Positions 25,603 to 35,556 of a stretch of DNA of 64,000 nucleotides are shown piece by piece (within the stretch, counting starts at the first letter, position 1; every line of letters begins with the position of its first letter). The DNA is from Streptomyces zagrosensis (GTDB lineage Bacteria > Actinomycetota > Actinomycetes > Streptomycetales > Streptomycetaceae). The notes under the pieces were generated by a model that saw nothing but the letters and a program-made list of their open reading frames with translations, was not told the DNA's origin and did not search any database. The position numbers were made by a program, and so were the translations under genes. The stretch is from assembly GCF_014203645.1 (NCBI RefSeq), contig NZ_JACHJL010000004.1:1-64000 (forward strand), read 5' to 3'.

Positions 25603-25975
25603 GATCGCGGCTCCTTGGCGGTGTGACGTGGGTTATTGCGCCCGAGGCTACAGGGGCCCTAGCGGGCCGCCGCACAGGGCCCGCGCGCGACGAGCTGCGC
25701 GAGCTCGCGTGCTGGTGACGGCGGAAGCCCGGCTGTCGGTGCGGCGCGCGGCACGGGCCCGGTGTCAGTGCGGCGCGGGAGCCCGCATGCCGGTATGGCG
25801 CACAGGCCCGCATTCCGGTGCGGTGCGCGAGCTCTGCGCTGAGGTACGGGTCGCCCGATGCGGGCCGAAAGGCCAGCCCGTGCGGGGTTACGGTCGCGGC
25901 CACCACCGAGGGAGAGGGGCAAGACTCCCCGCAGGCCGGGGCACGCGGCCCGACCTGGCCCCTGGCCCGACCGGC

Positions 25976-26551
25976 TTACGCAGAGTCAGACGCCGCGCGG
26001 GGTGCGCCATCCCCGGCCGGCCCGGCCCCGACTGTTCCGCCCCTGACCGTTCCGCCCCCGGCCGGTCCGTCCCCGGCCGGTCCGCCCTCGGGCGTGCCGT
26101 CCGCAGCGGACCTGCCGGTCGCCGCTCCCGCTCGCGCCTCCGCCTCCGCCTCCACCTCCGACTCCGACTCCGACGCAGCTTGCGCCTCGGCCGCTGCCTT
26201 CGCCTCCGCTGCCGCGTCCATCGCCGCGAAGCGGACCTTCGCCTCGTCGATGTGGCGCCCGTAGTGGATGGACGCCCACCACAGACCTGCGAACACGGCG
26301 CCCAGGAAGAACATCACCGGCACCACGAAACCGCTCAGCACCAGGCCGAATTGCAGCACCCAACCGACCTGGAGCGCCCACGGCCAGCGGAGCATGCCGC
26401 ACAGCAGCACACACAGTCCCATGGCGATGCCGCTGACCGTCCACACCGTTGCCATGGACAGGTCGGACTTCATGGCGACCAGCCCAGCGAAGCCGATGAC
26501 GAAGAACTCGCTGATCAAGGTGGTCGCACACAGCATTCGCAGCGTTCGCAC
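25976..26551 (-). CDS. DUF4233 membrane protein
   Basis: 191 aa from GTG, starting 2 nt after the folC stop, so probably translationally coupled. Three or four membrane segments in the first 95 residues (LISEFFVIGFAGLVAM, SGIAMGLCVLLCGML, GFVVPVMFFLGAVFAGLWWA) match the DUF4233 proteins that follow folC in actinobacteria. The C-terminal half is low complexity: Ala/Glu-rich then Gly-rich. Function unknown. About 370 bp between it and ndk hold no clear gene. Confidence 0.88.
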   Translation of the reverse strand: MRTLRMLCATTLISEFFVIGFAGLVAMKSDLSMATVWTVSGIAMGLCVLLCGMLRWPWALQVGWVLQFGLVLSGFVVPVMFFLGAVFAGLWWASIHYGRHIDEAKVRFAAMDAAAEAKAAAEAQAASESESEVEAEAEARAGAATGRSAADGTPEGGPAGDGPAGGGTVRGGTVGAGPAGDGAPRAASDSA

Positions 26552-26553
26552 GC

Positions 26554-28098
26554 TCAGTCCCTCCCAAGGAGCAGCCGGGCTTCTCCCACGGTGATGACAG
26601 AACCGGTGACCAGGACGCCGGCGCCAGCGAACTCGGAATCCTCCTCGGCAAGCGTCACGGCCACCTCAAGCGCCTCGTCAAGACGCGGCTCGACCTGAAC
26701 GCGGTCGGGCCCGAAGATCTCCACGGCGACGGCCGCCAACTCATCCACGTCCATCGCCCGGTCGTGCGCATACCGCGTCACCACGACCTCGGTGAAGATC
26801 GGCTCGAACGCCTCCAGGATGCCCCGCACGTCCTTGCCCGAGCTGCTGGCCACCACCCCGATCAGCCGGCTGAAGCTGAATGCCTCGGTGACCGCCTCGG
26901 CCGCCGCCCGCGCACCCGCCGGATTGTGCGCCGCGTCGAGCACCACGGTTGGGCTGCGGCGCATCACCTCAAGCCGACCAGGCGAGCTGACGTTCGCCAA
27001 GGCGGCCCGCACGATGTCCAGGTCGAGGGTGCGGGCGTGCTGCGAGCCGATGCCGAAGAACGCCTCAACGGCGGCGAGCGCGACGGCAGCGTTGTGCGCC
27101 ATGTGCGCCCCGTGCAGCGGGAGGAAGATGTCCGGATACTCACCGCCGAGCCCGCGCAGCGTCAAGAGCTGACCGCCGACCGCGACTTCCCGGGCGAGCA
27201 CGCCGAACTCCATGCCTTCCCGCGCCACCGTGGCGTCCACCTCGACCGCACGCTTGAGCAGCACCGACGCCGCATCCACCGGCTGCTGGGCCAGCACCAC
27301 GGTGCAGCCCGCGCCACCATCCGCCGCGTCCCTGGCCTTGATGATTCCGGCCTTTTCGACGGCGATCTGCTCGGGAGTGGTGCCGAGCCGGTCGGTGTGG
27401 TCGAGCGAGATCGGAGTGACCACGGCGACCGTTCCATCGATGACGTTGGTCGCGTCCCAGGTGCCGCCCATGCCGACCTCGACCACCGCGACGTCCACCG
27501 GCGCGTCGGCGAACGCCGCGTACGCCATGGCCGTCAACACCTCGAAGAAGGAAAGCCGGAACTGCTGCTGCGCGTCGGTCATCTCCACATACGGCTGGAT
27601 GTCCCGGTACGTCTCGACAAACCGCTCCGCGGAGATCGGCTCGCCGTCCAAGCTGATGCGCTCGGTGATCGACTGCACATGCGGGCTGGTGTAACGGCCC
27701 GTCCGCAGGTCGAAGGCTCCGAGGAGCGCCTCGATGATGCGGGCGGTGCTGGTCTTGCCGTTGGTGCCAGTGATGTGGATCGCCGGATACGCGCGCTGCG
27801 GGTCGCCCAGGATGTCGAGCACGGCCTTGATGCGCTCGACCGAAGGGTCGAGCTTGGTCTCGCCCCAGCGCCCGGCGAGCTCCACCTCGACCTCGCGCAG
27901 CGCGCGATCTAGCTCGGGGTCATGGGGCCGAGATGGCACACCATCGCCCTGGGGCGGCCCCGCCTGGGTACGCAGGGTGCGACTGCCCGCCTCAATCAGG
28001 GCGAGGTCGGGGTCGCGCTCGGTCTCGGCCTTGACGATCTCGTCGAAGCCGTCGAGCCCATCGGGCTCGGATTCGTCACTCGGGGGGCGCTCGCTCAC
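26554..28098 (-). CDS. folC: Folylpolyglutamate / dihydrofolate synthase
   Basis: 514 aa from GTG (reads MSERPPSDESEPDG). The first 75 residues are an acidic extension; the enzyme follows, with Mur-ligase-type P-loop HITGTNGKTSTARI (near 135), TSPHVQSITERI, MGGTWDATNVID and SLDHTDRLG. The C-terminal domain contains VLDAAHNPAGARAA. It adds glutamate to dihydropteroate/folates using ATP. The frame continues far upstream but with no ribosome site and unlikely composition. Confidence 0.94.
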   Translation of the reverse strand: MSERPPSDESEPDGLDGFDEIVKAETERDPDLALIEAGSRTLRTQAGPPQGDGVPSRPHDPELDRALREVEVELAGRWGETKLDPSVERIKAVLDILGDPQRAYPAIHITGTNGKTSTARIIEALLGAFDLRTGRYTSPHVQSITERISLDGEPISAERFVETYRDIQPYVEMTDAQQQFRLSFFEVLTAMAYAAFADAPVDVAVVEVGMGGTWDATNVIDGTVAVVTPISLDHTDRLGTTPEQIAVEKAGIIKARDAADGGAGCTVVLAQQPVDAASVLLKRAVEVDATVAREGMEFGVLAREVAVGGQLLTLRGLGGEYPDIFLPLHGAHMAHNAAVALAAVEAFFGIGSQHARTLDLDIVRAALANVSSPGRLEVMRRSPTVVLDAAHNPAGARAAAEAVTEAFSFSRLIGVVASSSGKDVRGILEAFEPIFTEVVVTRYAHDRAMDVDELAAVAVEIFGPDRVQVEPRLDEALEVAVTLAEEDSEFAGAGVLVTGSVITVGEARLLLGRD

Positions 28099-28712
28099 GG
28101 CGCCCAGTCTACGAGGCGGGTACGACAGCACGAGCTCTCGCCCGGCCAACGCTCGACGAAGGATGCCCCCGCACCGAGGGGAGCGGGGCCAACGCCGGTG
28201 GAATGCGGGGGTGCCCGCATGCGGCACCGATGCGATGCGGGGGGTACGCGGGTGCGGCACCGGTGGGATACGCGTGGGACACGACGGCCCGCCACGGCCG
28301 TGTTCAGTGGACGAGGTGCCAGCGGGACATACGGTTTGCACCGATAACTGCGGATAGCAAGGGGTAGTCGCCGATATCTTGCGCATCGTTCCCCTGGACG
28401 CGACCGCTCCCCTTGATGTGATGAGCCCATCGTCATCCGGCGAACGCTGGGTGAGGGCTGGATGAGGGCTGGATGCCACACCCCCCGAACGACGACCCGT
28501 TCCGGCCGGAGGCGGCGCCCGGCGCACTGCCCACGGCGGTGATCTGGGCGGGCGTCGATGGTCGGGCGGTCGCAGCCGACCGCCGGTGCGGGCGCATGTT
28601 CCGGCTGGCGGGCCGGGTGAGCCACTCAGCAACCGCATGCCACCCGACCCGGCGACCGGCCGCACACACACTCCACGACTGTCAGCGCCCGTCAGCCACT
28701 CCTGGAGACCCC
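28099..28712. other. Intergenic region between divergent folC and wecB-like genes
   Basis: About 610 bp. It contains an imperfect direct repeat of about 33 bp (28205-28270, unit ATGCGGGGGTGCCCGCATGC...CACCGATG). I see no RNA gene. Both strands are open for long stretches, but codon usage is poor and ribosome sites are absent. Confidence 0.45.
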
Positions 28713-29843
28713 TTGCACTCCCTCCCCGCGCGCAGTGTCGCCATCGTCCTCGGCACCCGCCCCGAGCTGGTGAAACTCACCGATCTCGTGCGACTCCTCG
28801 GCCCCGCGGCACACCTGGTGCACACCGGCCAGCACTACGACGAGGAGTTGTCGGGCCGCTTTCTCACCGAACTCGGGCTGCCCGCGCCGACATTCCTGAT
28901 CGGCGTCGGCGGGCAGTCCCGCGCCGGGCAGATCTCGGCCGCACTCGGGCAACTCGACGCACTCTTCGCCGCCGAGCCGCCGCTCGCGGTCGTCGTCCAG
29001 GGCGACACGAACGCTGCGCTCGCCGGAGCGCTCGCCGCCAACGCCAGGACCATCCCCCTCCTCCATGTGGAGGCCGGGCTGCGCAGCCACGATCGCAACA
29101 TGCCCGAGGAGCACAACCGGGTACTGATCGACCGGATCGCCGACGTACTGTGCGCGGCAACCGAGGACAACCGGGCCAACCTGCTCGCCGAGGGGCTCAG
29201 CGACGAGCGGATCGCCGTGACCGGCAACACCGTCGTCGAGGCCGTACACGCCCAGCTCCCCGGCCCCGACGAGCGGGCCGACCTCCTCCAGCGGTACGGG
29301 CTCACCGCGGACGGCTATGTCCTGGCCACCGTGCACCGCCCGGAGAACACCGACGATCCCGCCGCACTGCGCGCCATCGTGAACGAGCTGAACTCCATCG
29401 CCGCCACCGGCAGGCCGGTTCTGCTGCCGCTGCACCCGCGCACCCGCAGCCGCATCGAGGCGGCGGGCCTCGATGCGCTGCTCACTGGCCTGACGGTGAC
29501 CCGACCACTCGGTTACGGCGACTTCCTGGCCCTGGCCCGACACGCCGCGCTGATCGTCTCGGACTCCGGCGGCATCCAGGAGGAGGTCACCGTCCTGGGC
29601 CGCCCGTTGATCGTCGTACGCCGTTCCACCGAGCGGCCCGAGGCGATGGCCGACTTCGCCGACCTGGTCACCCCCGGCCCCGGCATCGGCGAACTCGCCC
29701 GCCACCGGCTCGCTGACTGCGAGCTCGGCCTGCGCCGCCTGGCCGCCCTGCCGAGCCCCTTCGGCGACGGACGGGCATCGGAGCGGATCGTCGGGCTGCT
29801 CGCGGAGATCGCCGCCCGCGCGGAGTTCACCACGGCGGCGTAA
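28713..29843 (+). CDS. wecB: UDP-N-acetylglucosamine 2-epimerase (non-hydrolysing)
   Basis: 376 aa from a TTG with GGAGA just upstream; this gives normal family length, while the longer frame from 28473 adds a non-homologous leader. Motifs: AIVLGTRPELVKLTDLVRLL, VHTGQHYDEELSGRF, VVQGDTNAALAGAL, HVEAGLRSHDRNMPEEHNR, TGNTVVEAV, HRPENTDDP, SDSGGIQEE. The enzyme interconverts UDP-GlcNAc and UDP-ManNAc for surface polysaccharide. It is followed 190 bp later by a membrane glycosyltransferase on the same strand, so the pair probably builds a glycan. The exact substrate is not provable from sequence. Confidence 0.88.
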   Translation: MHSLPARSVAIVLGTRPELVKLTDLVRLLGPAAHLVHTGQHYDEELSGRFLTELGLPAPTFLIGVGGQSRAGQISAALGQLDALFAAEPPLAVVVQGDTNAALAGALAANARTIPLLHVEAGLRSHDRNMPEEHNRVLIDRIADVLCAATEDNRANLLAEGLSDERIAVTGNTVVEAVHAQLPGPDERADLLQRYGLTADGYVLATVHRPENTDDPAALRAIVNELNSIAATGRPVLLPLHPRTRSRIEAAGLDALLTGLTVTRPLGYGDFLALARHAALIVSDSGGIQEEVTVLGRPLIVVRRSTERPEAMADFADLVTPGPGIGELARHRLADCELGLRRLAALPSPFGDGRASERIVGLLAEIAARAEFTTAA

Positions 29844-30033
29844 GACCGCCCGGCCGCACCCACACGCCCCACCGCCGCCACAGCAGTACCTCTGGCGCCA
29901 CCAGGCGCCACCCGCGCCGCCCCATCGAACCACCACCTCGCGGGGCGACCCCAGCAGCGCCCCGCGGTGCCACCCGCCCCTGCCATCCGCACTGCCGCCA
30001 AAGCCACCGCAGCCCGTCCAGAAAGTCCACTCC

Positions 30034-31392
30034 ATGACCCTCGTGCTGCTGTTCTTCCCCGTCGCCCTGCTTCTTTGCTTCCTCCTCTACTGGGCCGGCG
30101 CCCGGCTCTCCTATCTGCGCCAACCGAAGACCGTGCCCGGTGACCCGCGGGACTTCGACTGGCATTTCTTCGTGCCCTGCCGCGATGAGGAGGCCGTCGT
30201 CGAGGCCACCGTCACGCGACTGCGGCGTGACTTCCCCGCTGGCCATGTCTGGGCGATCGATGACGACAGCGACGACCGGACGGCCGAGATCGTCGCGGGC
30301 CTCGCCGCGTATGACGGACATGTACACCTCGTACGCCGGCAGCGACCGAACGCCCGTCTCGGCAAGGGGGCCGCGCTGAACGCCGCGTATGACCAGCTCA
30401 ACCAGTTTCTTCCCGGGGGCGCCGACCGCGCACGGATTGTCGTGTGTGTCATCGACGCGGACGGCCAACTCGCGCCGCAGGCCCTGGCACACGTCTGCGG
30501 ACCCGCCGCCTTCGGCTCCTCGGACATCGGCGGTGTGCAGATCAACGTCCGGATGCGCAATGTGGATGACCGGCGCCCGCTGCCCGAGCACGGGCGGCTA
30601 CGCAACGCCCTGGCCCGGCTCCTGGTTCGCCTGCAAGACATGGAGTTCTCCGTATCCAACGTAGGCATGCAACTCCTGCGCACCCGCACCGGATCGGTTG
30701 GCCTCGGCGGAAACGGCCAGTTCACCCGGCTCATCGCGCTGGACCGGATCGCCGAAGCCGAGCGGCGCCCCTGGCAGCGCGGCGCCCTCCTGGAGGACTA
30801 CGAGCTGGGCCTGCACATGATCCTCGGCGGCTACCAGATCACCCATGTCGCCGACACCTGGGTCTCCCAGGAGGGCCTGCCGCGTACCCGCCGGCTGCTC
30901 ACCCAGCGCACCCGCTGGGCCCAGGGCAATTTGCAGTGCGTGCGCTACGCACCGCGCGTGATCGCCTCTCGCCACTTCTGCGGCCGGGGCGTCCTGGAGA
31001 CGCTGTACACCTTCTTCCAGCCGGTCGCGCACCTGCTCACGCTCGTGTTGTGCGCCGTGCTGTGCGCGGCGCACGGCGCCGACATCGCCGACGACGGCGT
31101 GCGCGACGCACTGGGCACGATCACCGCGGCCTGGCCGCTGGCCATCGCACTCGCGGTCGTTTCGATCGGCCCGTTCGTGCTGTGGGGCCCGATCTACCGG
31201 CGCGACCGCGCGCCCGATCGGTCGCTGCTGGTCGCGCTGCTGTGGGGGCTGGCGCTGTGGCTGTACGCGTACCACCTGTTCCCCGCGTCCGCGCGGGCGC
31301 TGGGCCGGATGTTCCGGGGCCGCGGCGGTTGGGCGAAGACACGCCGTAACGCGGAGGTGGTCACCGCGGGTCCGGCCGCCCTCGAAAGCTGA
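30034..31392 (+). CDS. Membrane-bound family 2 glycosyltransferase
   Basis: 452 aa. An N-terminal membrane helix (LVLLFFPVALLLCFLLYWAG), then a GT2 domain with HFFVPCRDEEAVVEAT, AIDDDSDDRTAEIVA, VCVIDADGQLAPQ (DxD-type metal site) and the acceptor motif QRTRWAQGN (Q/RxxRW). Three or four C-terminal membrane segments complete the layout of processive polysaccharide synthases such as hyaluronan, cellulose or poly-GlcNAc synthase. With the adjacent epimerase it suggests synthesis and export of an N-acetyl-hexosamine polymer. Polymer identity is inference. Confidence 0.85.
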   Translation: MTLVLLFFPVALLLCFLLYWAGARLSYLRQPKTVPGDPRDFDWHFFVPCRDEEAVVEATVTRLRRDFPAGHVWAIDDDSDDRTAEIVAGLAAYDGHVHLVRRQRPNARLGKGAALNAAYDQLNQFLPGGADRARIVVCVIDADGQLAPQALAHVCGPAAFGSSDIGGVQINVRMRNVDDRRPLPEHGRLRNALARLLVRLQDMEFSVSNVGMQLLRTRTGSVGLGGNGQFTRLIALDRIAEAERRPWQRGALLEDYELGLHMILGGYQITHVADTWVSQEGLPRTRRLLTQRTRWAQGNLQCVRYAPRVIASRHFCGRGVLETLYTFFQPVAHLLTLVLCAVLCAAHGADIADDGVRDALGTITAAWPLAIALAVVSIGPFVLWGPIYRRDRAPDRSLLVALLWGLALWLYAYHLFPASARALGRMFRGRGGWAKTRRNAEVVTAGPAALES

Positions 31393-31449
31393 CCATCCGC
31401 GCCAACTGCCCCGTCCCCGCCCGCGCCACCCCCGCCGCCGCACGCAAAT

Positions 31450-31481
31450 GGGCCCCGCACCACCACAGTGGTGCGAGGCCC
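31450..31481. terminator. Bidirectional terminator hairpin between glycosyltransferase and valS
   Basis: GGGCC-CGCACCAC and its near-complement around ACA form a long stem in the gap between two convergent genes, so it can serve both. Confidence 0.7.
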
Positions 31482-31517
31482 GTTCGGCCGCTACGTTCGC
31501 CCGTTACGGTACGGCCG

Positions 31518-34151
31518 TTACGCCTCCGGCAGCGACGCGAGTTGGGCCGTGATCCGAACGATGCCGGCCTCGGCCGACTCAAGCCGCTTGCGGATCTTGT
31601 CAACCACCGGCGCCGGCGCCTTGGCGAGGAACGCCTCGTCGCCGAGCTTCGCAGTCGTCTGGACCTTCTCCTTCTCAGCCGCCGCCAGGTCCTTCGCCAG
31701 CCGCTTGCGCTCGGCCGCCACATCGATGGCGCCCGACAGGTCAAGTGCCACCGTCGCGCCCACGACCGGCAGCGAAGCCGTCGCCGTAAAGCCTTCATCC
31801 GCGGCCTGAAGCCGCAGCAGCGAGCGGATCGCTGCCTCGTGCGACGCGAGCCCGGCGCCCTCCAGGTCAAGCTGGGCCGGAACCCTCTGACCCGGCTGTA
31901 GCCCCTGGTCGGAGCGGAACCTGCGGACCTCGGTGACCAGTTCCTGGAGCACCGCGATCTCTCGCTCGGCCGCCGCGTCCCTGAAGCCGCTGTCGGTCGG
32001 CCACTCGGCGATGACGAGGGACTCGCGCCCGGTGAGCGTGGTCCACAGGGTCTCGGTGACGAACGGGACGATCGGGTGCAGCAGCCGCAGCGTCACGTCG
32101 AGCACCTCGCCCAGCACCCGCCGCGAGACGTCCGCGGCCGGGCCACCCGCCTGGAAGACGGTCTTGGACAACTCGACGTACCAGTCGAAGACCTCGTCCC
32201 ACGCGAAGTGGAACAGCGTGTCGGAGAGCTTGGCGAACTGGTAGTCCTCGTAGAGCGCGTCCACCTCGGCGACGACCGAGTTCAGCCGGGACACGATCCA
32301 CCGGTCGGCGGCCGACAACTCGGCTGCCGCGGGCAGCGGCCCCTGAACCGTCGCACCGTTCATCAGCGCGAAGCGGGTCGCGTTCCAGACCTTGTTGGCG
32401 AAGTTACGGGAACCCTGGACCCAGTCCTCACCGATGGGCACATCGGTGCCGGGGTTGGCGCCCCGGGCGAGGGTGAAGCGAACGGCATCGGAGCCGTACG
32501 ACTCCATCCAGTCCAGCGGATTGACCGCGTTGCCAAAGGACTTGGACATCTTCTTGCCGACCTGGTCGCGGACCATGCCGTGCAGCACGATGGTCTGGAA
32601 CGGCGGCGTGCCGTCCATCGCGTACATGCCGAACATCATCATCCGCACGACCCAGAAGAAGAGAATGTCGTAGCCGGTGACCAGGATGGAGTTCGGATAG
32701 AACTTCTGGACGCTCGCGCTCTCCTGCGGCCAGCCGAGGGTGGAGAACGGCCACAGACCGGAGGAGAACCAGGTGTCCAGGACGTCGGTCTCCTGGTGCC
32801 AGCCGTCGCCGGACGGCGGCTGCTCGTCCGGTCCGACGCACACCGTTTCGCCGTTCGGCCCGTACCAGACCGGGATGCGGTGGCCCCACCACAGCTGGCG
32901 CGAGATGCACCAGTCGTGCAGGTTGTCCACCCAGCCGAAGTACCGCTTGGTCATCTCCTGCGGGTGAATGGCGACCCGGCCGTCGCGGACCGCGTCGCCC
33001 GCGGGCTTCGCCAGCGGCCCGACCTTGACCCACCACTGCATCGAAAGCCGCGGCTCGATGGTGGTCTTGCAGCGCGAGCAGTGCCCGACAGAGTGCGCGT
33101 ACGGGCGCTTCTCGGCAACGATCCGGCCATCGGCACGCAGCGCCGCGACGATGGCGCTGCGCGCCTCGAAGCGGTCGAGCCCCTGGAACGGGCCGTGCGC
33201 GGTGATGACGCCGCGCTCATCGAGAACCGCGGGCGCGGGCAGGTCGTGCCGCTGACCGATCTCGAAGTCGTTCGGGTCATGCGCCGGGGTGACCTTGACC
33301 GCGCCGGTGCCGAACTCGGGATCGACGTGCGCATCGGCGACCACCGGGATACGGCGGCCGGTGAGCGGCAGCTCGATCTCGGTGCCGACCAGGTGACGGT
33401 AGCGCTCGTCGTCCGGGTGGACGGCGACGGCGGTGTCGCCGAGCATCGTCTCGGCGCGCGTGGTGGCCACCACCAGCGACGCGTCGCCCTCGCCATACCG
33501 GATGGAGACCAGCTCGCCCTCGTCCTGCTGGTACTCCACCTCGATGTCGGAGATGGCGGTCAGACAGCGCGGACACCAGTTGATGATGCGCTCGGCGCGG
33601 TAGATCAGCTCGTCGTCGTAGAGCTTCTTGAAGATGGTCTGGACGGCGCGCGACAGCCCCTCGTCCATGGTGAAGCGCTCACGCGACCAGGCGACGCCGT
33701 CGCCAAGGCTGCGCATCTGGTCGGAGATCTGCCCCCCGGACTCCGCCTTCCACTGCCAGACCCGATCGACGAACGCCTCGCGCCCCAGGTCGTGCCGGGA
33801 CTTGCCGTCCTTGGCGAGCTCGCGCTCGACGACGTTCTGCGTGGCGATGCCCGCGTGGTCCATTCCCGGCTGCCACAGCGTCTCGTAGCCCTGCATCCGC
33901 TTGCGGCGGGTGACGGCGTCGATCAGCGTGTGCTCGAAGGCGTGGCCCAGGTGGAGGCTGCCGGTGACGTTGGGCGGCGGGATGACGACGGTGAACGGCG
34001 GCTTGTCGCTCGCTTCGTCCGCCTCGAAGTAACCGCGCTCTACCCAGCACTCATACAGCTTCCCCTCTACATCGGCCGGCACATACTGGGTCGGCAGTTC
34101 GCGGGCGGCGCTGTTGAGCCCGTCGTGCGGGCGCTGAGTGTTGTCGGTCAC
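31518..34151 (-). CDS. valS: Valyl-tRNA synthetase
   Basis: 877 aa from GTG. Class I signatures: [14 protein letters not shown] (HIGH motif at about 67-70) and KKMSKSFGN (near 535). The long connective editing domain lies between, with a Cys cluster (CPRC, CSRC). The anticodon-binding domain is at 640-760 and the C-terminal coiled coil typical of ValRS at about 815-877 ([20 protein letters not shown]). No T-box-like leader is evident upstream. Confidence 0.98.
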   Translation of the reverse strand: MTDNTQRPHDGLNSAARELPTQYVPADVEGKLYECWVERGYFEADEASDKPPFTVVIPPPNVTGSLHLGHAFEHTLIDAVTRRKRMQGYETLWQPGMDHAGIATQNVVERELAKDGKSRHDLGREAFVDRVWQWKAESGGQISDQMRSLGDGVAWSRERFTMDEGLSRAVQTIFKKLYDDELIYRAERIINWCPRCLTAISDIEVEYQQDEGELVSIRYGEGDASLVVATTRAETMLGDTAVAVHPDDERYRHLVGTEIELPLTGRRIPVVADAHVDPEFGTGAVKVTPAHDPNDFEIGQRHDLPAPAVLDERGVITAHGPFQGLDRFEARSAIVAALRADGRIVAEKRPYAHSVGHCSRCKTTIEPRLSMQWWVKVGPLAKPAGDAVRDGRVAIHPQEMTKRYFGWVDNLHDWCISRQLWWGHRIPVWYGPNGETVCVGPDEQPPSGDGWHQETDVLDTWFSSGLWPFSTLGWPQESASVQKFYPNSILVTGYDILFFWVVRMMMFGMYAMDGTPPFQTIVLHGMVRDQVGKKMSKSFGNAVNPLDWMESYGSDAVRFTLARGANPGTDVPIGEDWVQGSRNFANKVWNATRFALMNGATVQGPLPAAAELSAADRWIVSRLNSVVAEVDALYEDYQFAKLSDTLFHFAWDEVFDWYVELSKTVFQAGGPAADVSRRVLGEVLDVTLRLLHPIVPFVTETLWTTLTGRESLVIAEWPTDSGFRDAAAEREIAVLQELVTEVRRFRSDQGLQPGQRVPAQLDLEGAGLASHEAAIRSLLRLQAADEGFTATASLPVVGATVALDLSGAIDVAAERKRLAKDLAAAEKEKVQTTAKLGDEAFLAKAPAPVVDKIRKRLESAEAGIVRITAQLASLPEA

Positions 34152-34293
34152 GAGGCGATTCTACGGGCCGGGGAGACTCCGTTACGAACCCGTTGTTCGC
34201 CCCGGGGTGAGACGCCCTCAAGGCGTCCGGGAGGATGGCCGAGTGAGGCGCGCACTGCCGCGCGTGGCCTTCGACACACCGGGGAGACGCCCT

Positions 34294-35418
34294 ATGAGCC
34301 ACCACCATCCGCAGCCTGGGCCCTACGGTGAGCAACCGGGACCGTACGGCAACGGCGGTGGCCAGCCCCAGGCGCCCAACCCCTATGCGGGCCAGCCGGG
34401 TTACGGCTACCCCAATGCTCCCGGCCAACCAGGGCAGCAGAGCCAGCAGAGCCAGCAGGATCAAGCCCCAGCGGGCCAGCCCAGCCAGCAACAACCGAGC
34501 TCCACGGGAGGGTCTGCCCAACCCGGCGGCTACGGCCAACCCGCCCCGTACCAGCAGCCAGGCTCCTACGGCCAGCAACCGAACCCGTACGCCCAAAGCG
34601 GCGGCTACGGGACGAGCGGCTACGGCCAGCAGAGCCCTTCCCCGTACGCGCAGGGCGCCCAGCCCGCCGCGCCGTACCAGCCGCAGCAGCCCTACCAACA
34701 CAGCCCATACGCCCAGCCGCAGCCGCCTGGCCAGCCTCAGTTCCCGCAGCCAGGGCCCAGCCCGTACGGTCAGCCGGCCGGGCCCGGTGGGCGGCGTAAG
34801 AAGACGGGCCTGGCGATCGGTGCGGCAATCGCCGTGGTGGTCGCCGCGGTGGGGGGCTATCTGCTGTTCGGCGGGGGTGACGGGGGCGGCCCGTACGAGC
34901 TGAGTACGCCGGACACGGTGGCCAGCAATTACCAGCGCGTCGGCGAGGGCAAGGACGAGAGCAACCTGACCCCAGCGGGCAAGGCGCAGCTCAAGGAGAT
35001 ACCGGTGGTGGAGGACGCGCACCCGGTTTCGGCCAACTACCAGACGCCCGGGAAGAAGAAGCTTCAGTTCAGCGGGGTGTGGGGCAAGGTCACCAACTCG
35101 GAGCGAGCGGCAGACCTCGCACTCGCCGTCATCACCAAGGCCCTCGTGGAGGACGGAACAGCCGAAACGGTCGGAAGTCCCCAAAAATTCACGCCGGCTG
35201 GCTTCGACGGCGATGTCCTCAAGTGCCAGGAACTGAAATTCACCTCGCCCCAGGGAGCCATCACCGCCCCCGCGTGCGTCTGGGGTGATGACAGCACCGT
35301 CGGCGTGACGGTCATGGCGGACCCGGCGGCCGTCGTCACCGGAGCCGGCATGACGTTGGATGAAGCCGCCACGCTCACGGCCAAAGTGCGAACCGACGCC
35401 CGCGTCGAGACCGGCTGA
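34294..35418 (+). CDS. Q/P/G/Y-rich single-pass membrane protein (copy 1)
   Basis: 374 aa; ATG with GGGGAGA upstream. Residues 1-165 are low complexity, made of PGPYGQ, PYAQ and QPGYGYP units. A short basic patch (GGRRKKTG) and one membrane helix (LAIGAAIAVVVAAVGGYLLF) follow, then an extracytoplasmic domain of about 180 residues with LSTPDTVASNYQRVGEG, KFTPAGFDGDVLKCQ and a second Cys (ACVWGDD), probably a disulfide. The layout resembles many Streptomyces membrane proteins with disordered cytoplasmic tails. Paralogue of the next gene. Function unknown. Confidence 0.82.
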   Translation: MSHHHPQPGPYGEQPGPYGNGGGQPQAPNPYAGQPGYGYPNAPGQPGQQSQQSQQDQAPAGQPSQQQPSSTGGSAQPGGYGQPAPYQQPGSYGQQPNPYAQSGGYGTSGYGQQSPSPYAQGAQPAAPYQPQQPYQHSPYAQPQPPGQPQFPQPGPSPYGQPAGPGGRRKKTGLAIGAAIAVVVAAVGGYLLFGGGDGGGPYELSTPDTVASNYQRVGEGKDESNLTPAGKAQLKEIPVVEDAHPVSANYQTPGKKKLQFSGVWGKVTNSERAADLALAVITKALVEDGTAETVGSPQKFTPAGFDGDVLKCQELKFTSPQGAITAPACVWGDDSTVGVTVMADPAAVVTGAGMTLDEAATLTAKVRTDARVETG

Positions 35419-35556
35419 CCAGCCGATCCAGTAGCAGGGCTTGGGCCGGCCCCCGGCCAGGCCCGCACGCAGCACCTCGCGCGCCAGGCGCGGCCCCACA
35501 CCGCGCCCGGTAGCCGCCCCACACCACCGCAGTACGCAGGAGAGCAAAGGACCCCC

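Noticed and set aside
32076..34331. 751-aa plus-strand frame
   Set aside because: Antisense to valS; His/Arg/Asp-rich shadow.
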